Source of the DNA: Psychromicrobium lacuslunae | GTDB lineage: Bacteria > Actinomycetota > Actinomycetes > Actinomycetales > Micrococcaceae | Direction: 5' to 3' | Length of the DNA stretch: 64,000 nt | Assembly (NCBI RefSeq): GCF_000950575.1 | Contig: NZ_CP011005.1 | Span: 248,001-312,000 of the forward strand | In this document: positions 49,194 to 59,245 of the stretch, in pieces | Position numbering within the stretch: the stretch's first letter is position 1 | How the letters are laid out: the number at the start of each line of letters is the position of its first letter | The notes under the pieces: generated by a model | Seen by the model: the letters and a program-made list of their open reading frames with translations, nothing else | Told to the model about the DNA's origin: nothing | Databases searched by the model: none | Made by a program: the position numbers and the translations under genes

Positions 49194-50569
49194 TCAAAGT
49201 TTTTACCCTTCCGGACCTCGGTGAAGGGCTGACCGAGTCGGAGATTGTTTCCTGGAAAGTTGCCGTCGGTGACCAGGTTGAACTCAACCAGGTGATCGCA
49301 GAAGTGGAGACCGCCAAGGCGGTGGTCGAGCTGCCTTCGCCGTATCACGGGGTGATCTCCAAGCTGCATGAGGAACCCGGCACCGTGGTAGAAGTGGGGA
49401 ACCCGATCGTCTCTTTCGACGTCGAAGGAGAGGAAGAGGCTGTACCGCAGAATTCCGGCGACGGGACCGCCGAGGCGCCAGCAGGCCGCATACCGACCCT
49501 GGTCGGGTACGGGGCAGAACCGGAAAAGGGTGGTCGCCCGGCTCGGCGTGCCCGGCTCAACCAGCCCGCAGCTCAAGTCGTAACACCCGCCGCTGTCGCG
49601 CCGATGACCGCTCATGCCCCGGCGGTTGCTCAAGCCCCGGTGGCCCAACAGCCGCAGCGCAGCGAACCGGTCGCCGAGCGGCCGCGCTCAACCCCGCCGG
49701 TACGAAAGCTAGCGCGCGACCTCGGTGTCGATCTGAGTACTTTGAGCGGGACCGGAGTCGATGGGCTGATTACCCGCGATGATGTTCGGGCGGCCAGCTC
49801 CACTGCTCAGGGCGTCAATTTCGGCTTCGTCGCGGGGGAGCAGAACATGCCCTTCGATCTGGAAAAGCCCAGGGAGAGTCGCGCCCCGATCAAGGGCGTG
49901 CGCAAATATACCGCGGCGGCAATGGTCGCCAGCGCTTTCACCGCTCCGCACGTCACTGAGATGCTCACCGTTGATGTCACCCCGAGTATGGAATTGCTCA
50001 CCAAACTCAAAGCCAGCCGTGCGTTCAGGGGACTCAAGCTGACGCCGTTGACGCTGGTTGCCAAGGCGGTCTGCATTGCGATTGCACGTAATCCTTCGCT
50101 GAATTCGCGCTGGGAAGAACAAAGCCAAGAGATCGTCACCATGCATTACGTCAATCTGGGCATTGCCGCTGCCACCCCGCGTGGACTGACCGTGCCAAAT
50201 ATCAAGGATGCGCAGAAGCTCAGCCTGACCGAGTTGGCCCAGGCGCTCTCCGAGCTGACTGATACCGCGCGGGCTGGTAAGACGACGCCAGAGGATCTCT
50301 CGAGGGGCACGATCTCAATCACCAATATTGGTGTTTTCGGCATCGACGCGGGCACCCCGATCCTGAACCCGGGGGAGGCAGCGATCCTGGCGATGGGCGC
50401 GGTCCGCAAGCTGCCCTGGGAATACCAGGACGAGGTTGCCTTGCGGCAGGTGATGACTTTGAGCCTATCCTTCGACCACCGTTTGGTGGACGGCGAGCAG
50501 GGCTCGAAGTTCTTGGCCGACGTTGGCACGATCCTGGCTGACCCAGGCATGCTCATCACCATGATCTAG
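49190..50569 (+). CDS. bkdC: Branched-chain 2-oxoacid dehydrogenase E2 (dihydrolipoyl acyltransferase)
   Basis: A 459-residue E2 core protein. It has one N-terminal lipoyl domain with the lipoylated Lys in EVETAKAVVELPSP, a Pro/Ala/Gln-rich linker, a peripheral-subunit-binding domain (PVRKLARDLGVDLSTLSGTGVDGLITRDDV) and the C-terminal catalytic domain with SFDHRLVDGEQGSKFL (H-x3-D-G). It passes acyl groups from E1 to CoA. The E3 (lpd) gene is not in this cluster and must be elsewhere in the genome. Confidence 0.96.
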   Translation: MIKVFTLPDLGEGLTESEIVSWKVAVGDQVELNQVIAEVETAKAVVELPSPYHGVISKLHEEPGTVVEVGNPIVSFDVEGEEEAVPQNSGDGTAEAPAGRIPTLVGYGAEPEKGGRPARRARLNQPAAQVVTPAAVAPMTAHAPAVAQAPVAQQPQRSEPVAERPRSTPPVRKLARDLGVDLSTLSGTGVDGLITRDDVRAASSTAQGVNFGFVAGEQNMPFDLEKPRESRAPIKGVRKYTAAAMVASAFTAPHVTEMLTVDVTPSMELLTKLKASRAFRGLKLTPLTLVAKAVCIAIARNPSLNSRWEEQSQEIVTMHYVNLGIAAATPRGLTVPNIKDAQKLSLTELAQALSELTDTARAGKTTPEDLSRGTISITNIGVFGIDAGTPILNPGEAAILAMGAVRKLPWEYQDEVALRQVMTLSLSFDHRLVDGEQGSKFLADVGTILADPGMLITMI

Positions 50570-50649
50570 CCGCTGATCAGGATGATCTAGACCGGCTTCG
50601 CGGCCCCAACGACGTGGTCGCGATAGCCCATTGACTCTGGGCTAGCCTA

Positions 50650-51306
50650 CTACGCCAGCAGAGCTGCCAAGGCCATCCGTTCCAACACCGGGCGGGCGAT
50701 CCTGGCCGGTGTGGCTTTCCCCGAGCTGCTGTGCGAACGCAAGGAGTGCGGAGTGGAGTTAATCAGGCCAAAGGCGGCATGTGCCTGGACGCGGAGTTCT
50801 AGCTGCTCGACGTTGGGATGCAGCAGACGCAATACTTCCACCCAGAGCGCCACGTAGTCGCGCTGCAGTGTGCGTACCTGGTGCCGATCGTCCTCGTTCA
50901 TGCTGGCCAGATCCCGGTCTTGAACCCGGATGATATCGGCATTGCCTAGCGCGAAGTCGATCTGGAACTCGATCAACCCGCGGATGGCTTGCTGCGCATC
51001 GGGGGAAGCATCTACCACGGCTTGGCCGCCGCTCAGCAAGTCCTCGCTGACTCCTAGCAGCAGGGCGGCAAGAACTGCCTGCTTGCCGTTGAAGTGTCGA
51101 TAAACCGCCGGCCCGCTCACGCCGGCCGCAGCACCAAGCTCCTCAATTGAGACGCCATTGAAACCGCGCTGCGCGAAGAGCTCAGCGGCGGCATCTAAAA
51201 GAGCTTGACGGCGGCTTGCCTTTGCCAAGCTGCGCTGGGTCGGTTCCTGCTCCTGTTCAGCAGTTTCCTCAACGAGTTCCACGTGGACTCCCTCCGTGGT
51301 GGACAT
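50650..51306 (-). CDS. TetR-family regulator of the leucine/isovalerate cluster
   Basis: A 218-residue regulator with helix-turn-helix ASRRQALLDAAAELFAQRGFNGVSIEELGAAAGVSGPAVYRHFNGKQAVL. It is divergent from the methylcrotonyl-CoA carboxylase operon, in the place of the mycobacterial BkaR (Rv2506) regulator; the assignment is by position and family. Two near-identical 19-base sites sit at its start codon. The start is ATG 51306, with GTG 51309 equally possible. Confidence 0.9.
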   Translation of the reverse strand: MSTTEGVHVELVEETAEQEQEPTQRSLAKASRRQALLDAAAELFAQRGFNGVSIEELGAAAGVSGPAVYRHFNGKQAVLAALLLGVSEDLLSGGQAVVDASPDAQQAIRGLIEFQIDFALGNADIIRVQDRDLASMNEDDRHQVRTLQRDYVALWVEVLRLLHPNVEQLELRVQAHAAFGLINSTPHSLRSHSSSGKATPARIARPVLERMALAALLA

Positions 51307-51308
51307 CA

Positions 51309-51353
51309 CAGTTAATAAAGACTAACCTAAAACTCAGTTAACGAACACTAACC
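51309..51353. promoter_or_regulatory. Two direct copies of a 19-bp operator
   Basis: CAGTTAATAAAGACTAACC (51309-51327) and CAGTTAACGAACACTAACC (51335-51353) match at 16 of 19 positions and are spaced 26 bases apart. Each has GTTA/TAAC half-sites. They fill the divergent promoter between the TetR gene and liuB and probably bind that TetR. Confidence 0.8.
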
Positions 51354-51399
51354 CAAGTAAGCATAGGTCCGCGCCAGGCGGCCTATCGAGAGGGAGTCA

Positions 51400-53007
51400 A
51401 TGGAGACCTTGACGACGTCCGCTGTGCCAGGCAGCGACAACTTCGCCGCCAACGACGCCGATCATCGCGCCCTGCTGAGCCAATTGCGGGAAAAGTTGGC
51501 CACCGCAGCTCTTGGTGGACCGGAGCGCTCCAGGCAACGGCACCTCGACCGCGGCAAGTTGCTGCCGCGTGAGCGGATCGATCAGCTACTCGACGAGGGC
51601 AGCCCCTTTTTGGAGATCGCACCGCTCGCGGCGGACGGACTCTACGACGATGAGTGCCCAGGCGCCGGTGTGATCGCCGGGATCGGGCTGATCCATGGCC
51701 GACAGGTGGTGGTAATTTCCAACGACGCCACCGTCAAAGGCGGTACCTACTACCCAATGACCGTCAAAAAGCACCTGCGTGCCCAAGAGGTGGCGCTGGA
51801 AAACCGGCTGCCTTGTATCTATCTGGTCGATTCCGGCGGAGCCTTCCTGCCCAAGCAGGACGAAGTCTTCCCGGACCGTGATCACTTCGGCAGGATCTTC
51901 TACAACCAGGCCAAGATGTCTGCCGCCAAAATCCCACAAATCGCCTCAGTGATGGGGTCCTGTACTGCTGGTGGTGCCTACGTCCCGGCGATGAGCGACG
52001 AGACGGTGATCGTGCGGAATCAGGGCACCATCTTCCTGGGCGGGCCGCCACTGGTGAAAGCAGCCATCAGCGAAATTGTCACCGCCGAGGAGCTCGGTGG
52101 TGGGGACGTGCACGCCAAGGTTTCCGGCGTCACCGACCACTTGGCCGAAAATGATGAGCACGCGCTGCAAATCGTCAGGGATATTGTTTCCACCTTGCCG
52201 CTGCCGGAAGCGCCGGCCTGGGACACCGTAGCAACCCGGGAACCAGTGGTCGATCCCGAAGAGCTCTACGGCGTCGTGCCAGTTGACGTGCAAGCCCCCT
52301 ACGACGCGCACGAAATCATCGCCCGAATAGTTGACGCCAGTGAATTCCATGAGTTCAAGAAGAACTACGGCACCACGCTGGTCACCGGCTTCGCCCATAT
52401 CCATGGCCACCCGGTGGGCATCATCGCCAATAATGGCGTCTTGTTCAGCGAGTCGGCGCTGAAGGGTGCACACTTCATCGAGCTATGCGATCAACGCGGC
52501 ATCCCACTGCTGTTCTTGCAGAACATCAATGGTTTTATGGTCGGTCGTGACTATGAAGCCGGCGGCATCGCCAAAAACGGCGCCAAAATGGTCACCGCGG
52601 TGGCCTCCACTCGGGTACCGAAGCTGACCGTGGTGGTCGGCGGCTCCTTCGGGGCCGGTAACTACTCAATGTGCGGCCGGGCCTACAGCCCACGTTTCCT
52701 CTGGATGTGGCCGAACGCCCGGATTTCAGTAATGGGCGGTGCACAGGCTTCTTCGGTGCTAGCCACGGTACGTCGGGAGCAGTTGGAAGGCCGCGGCGAA
52801 GAGTGGTCGGCCGAGGCTGAGGATGCCTTCAAAGCGCCGATTAAAGCACAATACGAGGCGCAGGGTAGCCCCTACTACTCGACCGCGCGGTTATGGGACG
52901 ACGGCATCATCGACCCCGCCGATACCAGGGACATCGTGGGCATGGCGCTCCAAGTATGTTCACAAACCCCGCTGCCGGAGACCTCCTTCGGCCTGTTCAG
53001 GATGTGA
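51400..53007 (+). CDS. liuB: Methylcrotonyl-CoA carboxylase, carboxyltransferase (beta) subunit
   Basis: A 535-residue crotonase-fold subunit that moves the carboxyl group from biotin to 3-methylcrotonyl-CoA in leucine breakdown. Landmarks are [85 protein letters not shown] and [31 protein letters not shown], which match MCC beta rather than propionyl-CoA carboxylase. GAGAGGGAG precedes the ATG. It heads the catabolic operon. The counterpart is mycobacterial accD1. Confidence 0.95.
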   Translation: METLTTSAVPGSDNFAANDADHRALLSQLREKLATAALGGPERSRQRHLDRGKLLPRERIDQLLDEGSPFLEIAPLAADGLYDDECPGAGVIAGIGLIHGRQVVVISNDATVKGGTYYPMTVKKHLRAQEVALENRLPCIYLVDSGGAFLPKQDEVFPDRDHFGRIFYNQAKMSAAKIPQIASVMGSCTAGGAYVPAMSDETVIVRNQGTIFLGGPPLVKAAISEIVTAEELGGGDVHAKVSGVTDHLAENDEHALQIVRDIVSTLPLPEAPAWDTVATREPVVDPEELYGVVPVDVQAPYDAHEIIARIVDASEFHEFKKNYGTTLVTGFAHIHGHPVGIIANNGVLFSESALKGAHFIELCDQRGIPLLFLQNINGFMVGRDYEAGGIAKNGAKMVTAVASTRVPKLTVVVGGSFGAGNYSMCGRAYSPRFLWMWPNARISVMGGAQASSVLATVRREQLEGRGEEWSAEAEDAFKAPIKAQYEAQGSPYYSTARLWDDGIIDPADTRDIVGMALQVCSQTPLPETSFGLFRM

Positions 53008-53015
53008 GCGGCCAG

Positions 53016-55049
53016 ATGATGATGGGGCAACAGACGAAGATGCAAGAAAAAACCATGTTCACTACGGTCTTGGTGGCCAACCGCGGTGAGATCGCCTGCC
53101 GGGTGATCCGCACGCTACGCCAGATGGGGATTCGCTCGGTGGCGATTTATAGCGACGCCGATGCCGGGGCCCGGCACGTCAAGGAAGCCGACCTCGCGGT
53201 CCGGATTGGCCCGGCGGCGGCCTCCGAAAGCTACCTCAACATCGGGGCAGTACTTGAGGCTTGCCGCAGAACTGGCGCGCAGGCCGTGCATCCCGGTTAC
53301 GGCTTTTTGAGTGAAAACCTGGCCTTCGCTCAGGCGCTCGACGCGGCGGGTATCACCTTTATCGGCCCGAACCTCGAGGCGCTGAACGTGATGGGCGATA
53401 AGATTCGCTCCAAGAATCACGTCCAGGCACATCAGGTTCCGGTGGTTCCCGGCATCGCGGAGCCAGGGCTCTCCGATCAGGATTTGATCGAGGCAGCGGA
53501 GGAGATCGGCTACCCGATCCTGATCAAACCCTCGGCTGGCGGCGGCGGCAAAGGCATGCACTCGGTTTTCGAAGCCGATCAATTGCCAGAAACCTTGAAG
53601 ACCGCGCGCCGAGTGGCGGCCTCGGCATTCGGGGATGACACTCTCTTCCTGGAACGTTTGGTGGCAACTCCGAGGCATATTGAGGTGCAAGTCCTCGCCG
53701 ATAATCACGGCAACGTTATTCACCTAGGGGAGCGCGAATGCTCGCTACAAAGGCGTCACCAGAAGGTGATCGAAGAAGCCCCGTCTGCGCTGCTGGATGA
53801 GGCAACCCGGGCCCGCATCGGCGAGGCAGCCTGTAACGCGGCTCGCAGCGTGAACTACACCGGTGCCGGAACCGTCGAGTTTTTGGTTTCCGACGATGCG
53901 CCAGACGAGTTCTTCTTTATGGAAATGAACACCCGCCTGCAAGTGGAGCACCCCGTCACCGAGCTGGTTACCGGAGTCGATTTGGTCGAATGGCAGCTGC
54001 GGATCGCAGCTGGCGAGTCGCTCACCGTGCTGCAGTCCGACGTCGTACTGAAGGGCCACGCGGTAGAAGCCCGGCTCTATGCTGAAAACCCTGAACAAGG
54101 TTTCTTGCCGGAGACCGGCACCGTATTGGCGCTCGCCGAATCTCCGCTCTCCCGCAATGACTCGGCGCTTTTGCCGGGGTTGGAAATTGGGTCGAATTAC
54201 GATCCAATGTTGGCCAAAGTCGTTGTCTGGGCCGAGGACCGGGAGGCGGCGCTCAGTAAGCTCGACGCCGCGCTCGCCCAGACTGTAGTGCTCGGCGTGA
54301 AGACCAATATCGAATACTTGCGGCTGCTCATCAATGACGAGGACGTCCGGGCGGGGCGTCTCGACACCACGATGATCGAACGTAAAATGCCAGACTTCGT
54401 CTTTGCCGCGCCAAGAGAGGATGAGCTACAAGCCGCCGCACATTTCTTCGCCGCTCAACTCATCGGCGAGCAGATTTGGGATCGCGCCGACGGCTGGCGG
54501 ATCGGCGCGCATCGGCCGCTGAGTTTCTCGATCGCGAACGGTGCGGAGAATCATCGGGTCACCGTCGGTGACGGTGAGTTGGAATTTGATGGCCAGCAGC
54601 TCGCGCTCGGCGTGAACGGCCTCCGTCAGCAGTGGGATTACGCCTTCGACGCCGCAGCGGATACCCTCTGGCTGGGCCGCGACGGCGTCGGATTTGCACT
54701 TCGGAAACGCAACCGCGAAGAGCTGGTCGAAGCTAAGAACGCCTCGATGGCTCGAGCCGCAGGCAGCGTTGACCCGGAAGTCCGTTCGCCGATGCCGGGC
54801 ACCGTCGTCTCGCTTTCGGTCAATGACGGCGACACCGTCTCGGAAGGCCAGACGTTACTCGCCGTTGAAGCAATGAAAATGGAACACCAATTGGCGGCGG
54901 CAGTGGCCGGCGTCGTGAAAATCTCGGTACGAACCGGTGATCTAGTCAAGGCCAACCAAATCCTCGCCACCATCCACCCCAGCGAATCAACAGCAGCAGC
55001 TGCCTCCGCGAACCCCGCCGGACAGGCACAGAAACAGGAGCAATCATGA
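53016..55049 (+). CDS. liuD: Methylcrotonyl-CoA carboxylase, biotin-containing (alpha) subunit
   Basis: A protein of about 677 residues with biotin carboxylase and carrier domains. [36 protein letters not shown] opens the carboxylase; [16 protein letters not shown] is the ATP-grasp glycine loop; [31 protein letters not shown] is invariant. The C-terminal carrier domain has the biotinylated Lys in [10 protein letters not shown]. The start is uncertain: ATG 53016 is the first after the liuB stop, while ATG 53055 begins right at the conserved [12 protein letters not shown]. It overlaps the next gene by four bases. Confidence 0.94.
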   Translation: MMMGQQTKMQEKTMFTTVLVANRGEIACRVIRTLRQMGIRSVAIYSDADAGARHVKEADLAVRIGPAAASESYLNIGAVLEACRRTGAQAVHPGYGFLSENLAFAQALDAAGITFIGPNLEALNVMGDKIRSKNHVQAHQVPVVPGIAEPGLSDQDLIEAAEEIGYPILIKPSAGGGGKGMHSVFEADQLPETLKTARRVAASAFGDDTLFLERLVATPRHIEVQVLADNHGNVIHLGERECSLQRRHQKVIEEAPSALLDEATRARIGEAACNAARSVNYTGAGTVEFLVSDDAPDEFFFMEMNTRLQVEHPVTELVTGVDLVEWQLRIAAGESLTVLQSDVVLKGHAVEARLYAENPEQGFLPETGTVLALAESPLSRNDSALLPGLEIGSNYDPMLAKVVVWAEDREAALSKLDAALAQTVVLGVKTNIEYLRLLINDEDVRAGRLDTTMIERKMPDFVFAAPREDELQAAAHFFAAQLIGEQIWDRADGWRIGAHRPLSFSIANGAENHRVTVGDGELEFDGQQLALGVNGLRQQWDYAFDAAADTLWLGRDGVGFALRKRNREELVEAKNASMARAAGSVDPEVRSPMPGTVVSLSVNDGDTVSEGQTLLAVEAMKMEHQLAAAVAGVVKISVRTGDLVKANQILATIHPSESTAAAASANPAGQAQKQEQS

Positions 55050-56218
55050 ACAACGCAGAGAACTACGGACTCAGCGACGAATATCAAGAGCTGAGCAATA
55101 TGGTTCGTGAATTCGCCGATGAGGTGGTTGCCCCGGTCTCCGCCAAGCACGATGAAGAGCACAGCTTCCCCTACGAAGTGGTCAAGCAAATGGGCGAACT
55201 CGGCTTGTTCGGGCTGCCCTTCCCGGAAGAACACGGCGGCATGGGTGGCGACTACTTCGCGCTGGCCTTAGCGCTCGAGCAGCTCGGCCGGGTTGATCAA
55301 TCGGTGGCAATCACGCTGGAAGCTGGCGTTTCGCTCGGTGCAATGCCGGTGTACCGCTTCGGCACCGAGGAACAGAAGCAGCAGTGGTTGCCGATGCTCG
55401 CCTCCGGTCAAGCGCTCGCGGGCTTCGGCCTGACCGAACCGGAAGCCGGCTCCGATGCCGGCGGCACTAAGACCCGGGCCGTTCGGGAGAACGGTAACTG
55501 GGTGATCAACGGCAATAAAGAGTTCATTACCAATTCCGGTACCGACATCACCCGACTGGTCACCGTGACCGCGGTGACGGGCGAATCGACCCGGGCCGAT
55601 GGCACCGTGAAGAAAGAAATTTCCACCATTCTGGTGCCCACCGACACCCAAGGCTTCACCGCCGAGAAGGCCTATAACAAGGTGGGCTGGAACGCCTCGG
55701 ATACCCACCCGCTGACGCTCAGCGATGTGCGCGTGCCGGAAGCCAATTTGCTCGGCGTCGAAGGCCGTGGTTATGCGAACTTCCTCTCCATTTTGGATGA
55801 GGGCCGGATCGCGATTGCCGCACTAGCCACCGGTGCTGCACAGGGCTGCGTGGACGAGTCGGTGCGTTACGCCAAGGAGCGGATGGCTTTCGGTAATACC
55901 ATCGGCAAATACCAAGCGATCCAGTTCAAGATTGCCCGGATGGCAGCGCGGGCGCACACCGCCAGGCTTGCTTATTACGATGCCGCAGCGCGGATGCTGG
56001 CCGGTAAATCGTTCAAAACGGAGGCCGCGATTGCCAAGATGATCGCCGGTGAAGCAGCAATGGATAACGCCCGCGATGCCACCCAGGTGTTTGGCGGCTA
56101 TGGCTTCATGAACGAATTCACTGTCTCGCGGCATTACCGCGACTCTAAGATACTTGAAGTGGGCGAAGGCACCACCGAAGTTCAGCTGATGTTGATCGCC
56201 CGAGATTTGGGTCTTTAG
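55046..56218 (+). CDS. liuA: Isovaleryl-CoA dehydrogenase-like acyl-CoA dehydrogenase
   Basis: A 390-residue FAD enzyme likely oxidising isovaleryl-CoA to 3-methylcrotonyl-CoA, the substrate of the carboxylase just upstream. [61 protein letters not shown] and [41 protein letters not shown] are intact acyl-CoA dehydrogenase motifs; the terminal GEGTTEVQ holds the usual catalytic Glu region. The counterpart is fadE19. Specificity is from context. Confidence 0.92.
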   Translation: MNNAENYGLSDEYQELSNMVREFADEVVAPVSAKHDEEHSFPYEVVKQMGELGLFGLPFPEEHGGMGGDYFALALALEQLGRVDQSVAITLEAGVSLGAMPVYRFGTEEQKQQWLPMLASGQALAGFGLTEPEAGSDAGGTKTRAVRENGNWVINGNKEFITNSGTDITRLVTVTAVTGESTRADGTVKKEISTILVPTDTQGFTAEKAYNKVGWNASDTHPLTLSDVRVPEANLLGVEGRGYANFLSILDEGRIAIAALATGAAQGCVDESVRYAKERMAFGNTIGKYQAIQFKIARMAARAHTARLAYYDAAARMLAGKSFKTEAAIAKMIAGEAAMDNARDATQVFGGYGFMNEFTVSRHYRDSKILEVGEGTTEVQLMLIARDLGL

Positions 56219-56270
56219 AACTCAACTAAGACGTTCCACCGCAGGGCAAGTTCTCGTTGAAAGGATTCAG

Positions 56271-57086
56271 ATGATCGACAAAACAGTGCCGACAGCGGCC
56301 GAGGCCGTGGCTGACATTGCAGATGGCTCCTCGCTCGCGGTTGGCGGGTTTGGGCTCTGCGGAATTCCGGTGGCGTTGATCGACGCGTTGCATACTCAGG
56401 GCACTGCCGAGCTGGAGACCGTGAGCAATAACTGCGGGGTCGATGACTGGGGCCTAGGCATCTTGCTGGCCGATGGACGAATTCGGCGCACCATCTCCTC
56501 CTATGTGGGGGAGAACAAGGAGTTTGCCCGGCAATACCTTTCCGGTGAGCTGGAGGTGGTGCTGACGCCGCAGGGCACCCTGGCCGAGAAGCTGCGGGCC
56601 GGTGGTGCAGGCATCCCGGCGTTCTACACCACGGCGGGAGTAGGCACTCAAGTTTCGGAAGGCGGGCTGCCGCAGAAGTACGACGCCGAGGGCAATGTGC
56701 TGATTGCCTCCGAGGCCAAGGAAGTCCGTGAGTTCGGCGGTGCCGAGTACGTGCTCGAAGAATCCCTGAATCCAGACTTTGCGCTAGTACATGCGGCTAA
56801 GGGCGACCGGCACGGCAATCTGGTGTTCCACGCCACCGCGATGAACTTCAATCCGCTCTGCGCGATGGCGGGCAAGGTGACCATTGCCGAAGTTGAAGAG
56901 TTGGTGGAGCCGGGGGAGTTGGACCCGGAACAGATTCATCTGCCCGGCATTTTTGTGCAGCGAGTGGTGCACGTTCCAGCGGGTGCACCGCATTCCGAGA
57001 AGCGGATTGAGAAGCGTACCGTTTCGGCCTCTCCGGCGGATACGGAAAAGATTGCTGCCGAGCAAAATCAAGTCGTGGGAGGCTGA
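56271..57086 (+). CDS. scoA: 3-oxoacid CoA-transferase subunit A
   Basis: A 271-residue subunit of a succinyl-CoA:acetoacetate-type CoA-transferase. AVGGFGLCGIPVALIDAL is the glycine-rich CoA-transferase I signature, followed by SNNCGVDDWGLGILL and EVVLTPQGTLAEKLRAGGAGIPAFYT. It should activate or deactivate acetoacetate, the product of leucine breakdown. AAAGGATTC lies before the ATG. Subunit B starts 3 bases after its stop. Confidence 0.95.
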   Translation: MIDKTVPTAAEAVADIADGSSLAVGGFGLCGIPVALIDALHTQGTAELETVSNNCGVDDWGLGILLADGRIRRTISSYVGENKEFARQYLSGELEVVLTPQGTLAEKLRAGGAGIPAFYTTAGVGTQVSEGGLPQKYDAEGNVLIASEAKEVREFGGAEYVLEESLNPDFALVHAAKGDRHGNLVFHATAMNFNPLCAMAGKVTIAEVEELVEPGELDPEQIHLPGIFVQRVVHVPAGAPHSEKRIEKRTVSASPADTEKIAAEQNQVVGG

Positions 57087-57089
57087 ACG

Positions 57090-57764
57090 ATGGCTGCGGA
57101 AACAAAAAGACTGAGCCGAAACGAACTCGCTGCCCGGGTCGCCCAAGAACTGGAAAATGGCCAGTACGTGAATCTGGGTATTGGCATGCCGACGCTGATT
57201 CCGAACTACATCCCGGCTGGTGTTGAGGTGGTGCTGCACTCCGAGAACGGCATTCTGGGCACCGGACCTTACCCCACCGAGGACGCTGTCGACCCGGATC
57301 TGATCAATGCCGGCAAGGAAACCGTCACCGTCAATAAGGGCGCTGCCTTCTTTGATTCGGCTGCTTCCTTTGGCATGGTGCGCGGCGGGCACGTCGACGT
57401 TGCGGTGCTCGGCGCGATGGAGGTGGCACAGAACGGCGACCTGGCCAATTGGATGATTCCCGGCAAAATGGTCAAGGGCATGGGCGGCGCAATGGACCTG
57501 GTCTTTGGCGCTAAAAAGCTCATTGTGATGATGGAGCACACTGACAAACTGGGCAATCCTAAAATCTTGACTGAATGCACCCTGCCACTCACCGGCAAGG
57601 GTTGTGTTGATCTGATCATCACCGATTTGGCAGTGATCGAGGTAGTCCCGGATGAGGGCTTGGTGCTACGCGAAACCGCGCCCGGTGTTTCGGTAGGCGA
57701 GGTCGTTGCCGCCACCGCCGCGCCGTTGCGGATCGAATTATCGGAGGCTGCGTCGAATGTCTGA
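57090..57764 (+). CDS. scoB: 3-oxoacid CoA-transferase subunit B
   Basis: A 224-residue partner of scoA. The start region [19 protein letters not shown] and the catalytic Glu in [13 protein letters not shown] match subunit [52 protein letters not shown] is the conserved second half. The stop overlaps the MaoC gene by 8 bases. Confidence 0.95.
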   Translation: MAAETKRLSRNELAARVAQELENGQYVNLGIGMPTLIPNYIPAGVEVVLHSENGILGTGPYPTEDAVDPDLINAGKETVTVNKGAAFFDSAASFGMVRGGHVDVAVLGAMEVAQNGDLANWMIPGKMVKGMGGAMDLVFGAKKLIVMMEHTDKLGNPKILTECTLPLTGKGCVDLIITDLAVIEVVPDEGLVLRETAPGVSVGEVVAATAAPLRIELSEAASNV

Positions 57765-58308
57765 ATCGACCGGCGCTGAGGCAACGAGTTCCAAGACAAG
57801 TGAAACCGCGCTGCCGGTGATTGAACAGCGCGGGTTGTTTCTCGATGAGTTGCAGACCGGAGTTGTCTATGCACATCGTCCCGGCCGCACCGTCACCGAG
57901 GCGGATAACGTGCTCTTCACCACGCTCACCATGAACACTCAGTCCTTGCACCTGGATGCTGCCTGGAGCGCCAAGCAGCCCTTCGGACAGCGGCTGGTGA
58001 ACTCGATGTTTACGCTTTCCACGGTGGTTGGTCTCTCGGTGGCTCAGCTCACCCAGGGCACCATTATTGGCCAGCTCGGGTTGACCGATGTGCGCTTCCC
58101 GCACCCGGTATTTCACGGTGACACGCTCTACGCCGAGACGGTGGTGACCGAAAAGCGGCTCTCGGCCTCTCGCCCCGGTCAAGGCATTGCCACCATGAAG
58201 CTCGTCGGCAGGAACCAAGACGGAGTGTTGGTGGCCGAGGCGACTAGGAGCTGCCTGATGTGGGCCAATGCTGAGGCTGCTGTTACGCCGATTCCGAAGG
58301 AAGCCTAA
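57757..58308 (+). CDS. MaoC-family (R)-specific hydratase/dehydratase
   Basis: A 183-residue hot-dog-fold enzyme. [58 protein letters not shown] carries the MaoC pattern with catalytic Asp/His-like residues in the TEADN...LHLDA stretch. In this cluster it may hydrate 3-methylglutaconyl-CoA, replacing the crotonase-type LiuC; the mycobacterial counterpart is Rv2499c. ATG 57757 is fixed by GGAGG upstream and by family length. Confidence 0.9.
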   Translation: MSESTGAEATSSKTSETALPVIEQRGLFLDELQTGVVYAHRPGRTVTEADNVLFTTLTMNTQSLHLDAAWSAKQPFGQRLVNSMFTLSTVVGLSVAQLTQGTIIGQLGLTDVRFPHPVFHGDTLYAETVVTEKRLSASRPGQGIATMKLVGRNQDGVLVAEATRSCLMWANAEAAVTPIPKEA

Positions 58309-58310
58309 TC

Positions 58311-59150
58311 ATGGAAACCTTTACGATGGGTCCGGCGATTCTGTTCTGCCCGGCGGATCGACCGGAGCGTTATCTCAAAGCGGCCGAACGCGCGGACGCC
58401 GTCATTCTTGATTTGGAGGATGCTGTCGCCCCGGAAGCAAAAGCGCAGGCGCGGAAATACCTGATTGAGAACCCGCTTGATCCGGAGCGAGCCATTGTGC
58501 GGATCAATGCCGCGGACACCTCCGACTTCGCGCTCGACCTCGATGCGGTATTGCGGACCGAGTACCGCACCGTGATGCTCGCCAAGGCGGAATCTGCCGA
58601 GCAGCTGAGACTGATTGCCGATCACGGCGTGCAACCACGCGCCTCACTCAGAGTGCTTGCGCTCTGCGAGACAGCGCTCGGTGTGGTCCGCGCCGCTGAG
58701 ATTGCCCAAGAGCCGAACGTTGTGGGTCTGATGTGGGGAGCGGAAGATCTGCTGGCTTCGCTCGGCGGCTCATCTTCACGGCATGATGACGGCAGCTACC
58801 GTGCGGTGGCACTGCAAGCTCGTTCGCAGGTGTTACTCGCCGCCGGAGCCTTCGGCAAAGCAGCCATCGACGCTGTTTACCTGAACATCCCGGACACCGC
58901 AGGCCTGGCCGCAGAAGTCGCCGATGCTGTCGCCTCGGGCTTCGCTGCTACCGCGTGCATCCACCCGAGTCAGGCCGCTGTGATTCGGCAAGGCTATGCG
59001 CCGAGCGAAGCAGAAATTGACCGCGCCCGGGCGCTACTTGAGGCCGCCGAGGCCGCCAGCAACGGCGTCTTCCAGTTCGACGGCAAGATGATCGACGGAC
59101 CCGTACTCAAGCACGCCCAAGCCACCCTACGCCGGGCCAGCCAAGCCTAG
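58311..59150 (+). CDS. CitE-like CoA-ester lyase (HpcH/HpaI family)
   Basis: A 279-residue TIM-barrel lyase. GPAILFCPADRPERYLKAAERADAVILDLEDAVAPEAK is the CitE-like opening with the metal-binding Asp/Glu, and VGLMWGAEDLLASLGGSSSR and CIHPSQAAVIRQGYAPSEAE follow. The mycobacterial homologue Rv2498c was reported as an (R)-HMG-CoA-specific lyase in leucine breakdown. Here it is the last gene of the operon, before a perfect palindrome. The assignment to that activity is inferred from order and family. Confidence 0.9.
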   Translation: METFTMGPAILFCPADRPERYLKAAERADAVILDLEDAVAPEAKAQARKYLIENPLDPERAIVRINAADTSDFALDLDAVLRTEYRTVMLAKAESAEQLRLIADHGVQPRASLRVLALCETALGVVRAAEIAQEPNVVGLMWGAEDLLASLGGSSSRHDDGSYRAVALQARSQVLLAAGAFGKAAIDAVYLNIPDTAGLAAEVADAVASGFAATACIHPSQAAVIRQGYAPSEAEIDRARALLEAAEAASNGVFQFDGKMIDGPVLKHAQATLRRASQA

Positions 59151-59176
59151 CCCCACCCCGCTGAGTTCGCGGTTAA

Positions 59177-59214
59177 GTCTCGGATTCGCTAGTAATTACT
59201 AGCGAATCCGAGAC
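59177..59214. terminator. 38-bp perfect palindrome ending the leucine operon
   Basis: Two 19-base arms (GTCTCGGATTCGCTAGTAA at 59177-59195) meet without spacer. No T-run follows, but it lies between converging genes and probably ends both transcripts. Confidence 0.8.
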
Positions 59215-59245
59215 AAACCAACGAACGCGAGGGTGAGGGAGGGAC

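Noticed and set aside
52893-53015. Longer N-terminus for the methylcrotonyl-CoA carboxylase alpha subunit
   Set aside because: It lies inside liuB in another frame and reads as Arg/His-rich non-homologous sequence; homology begins at [12 protein letters not shown].
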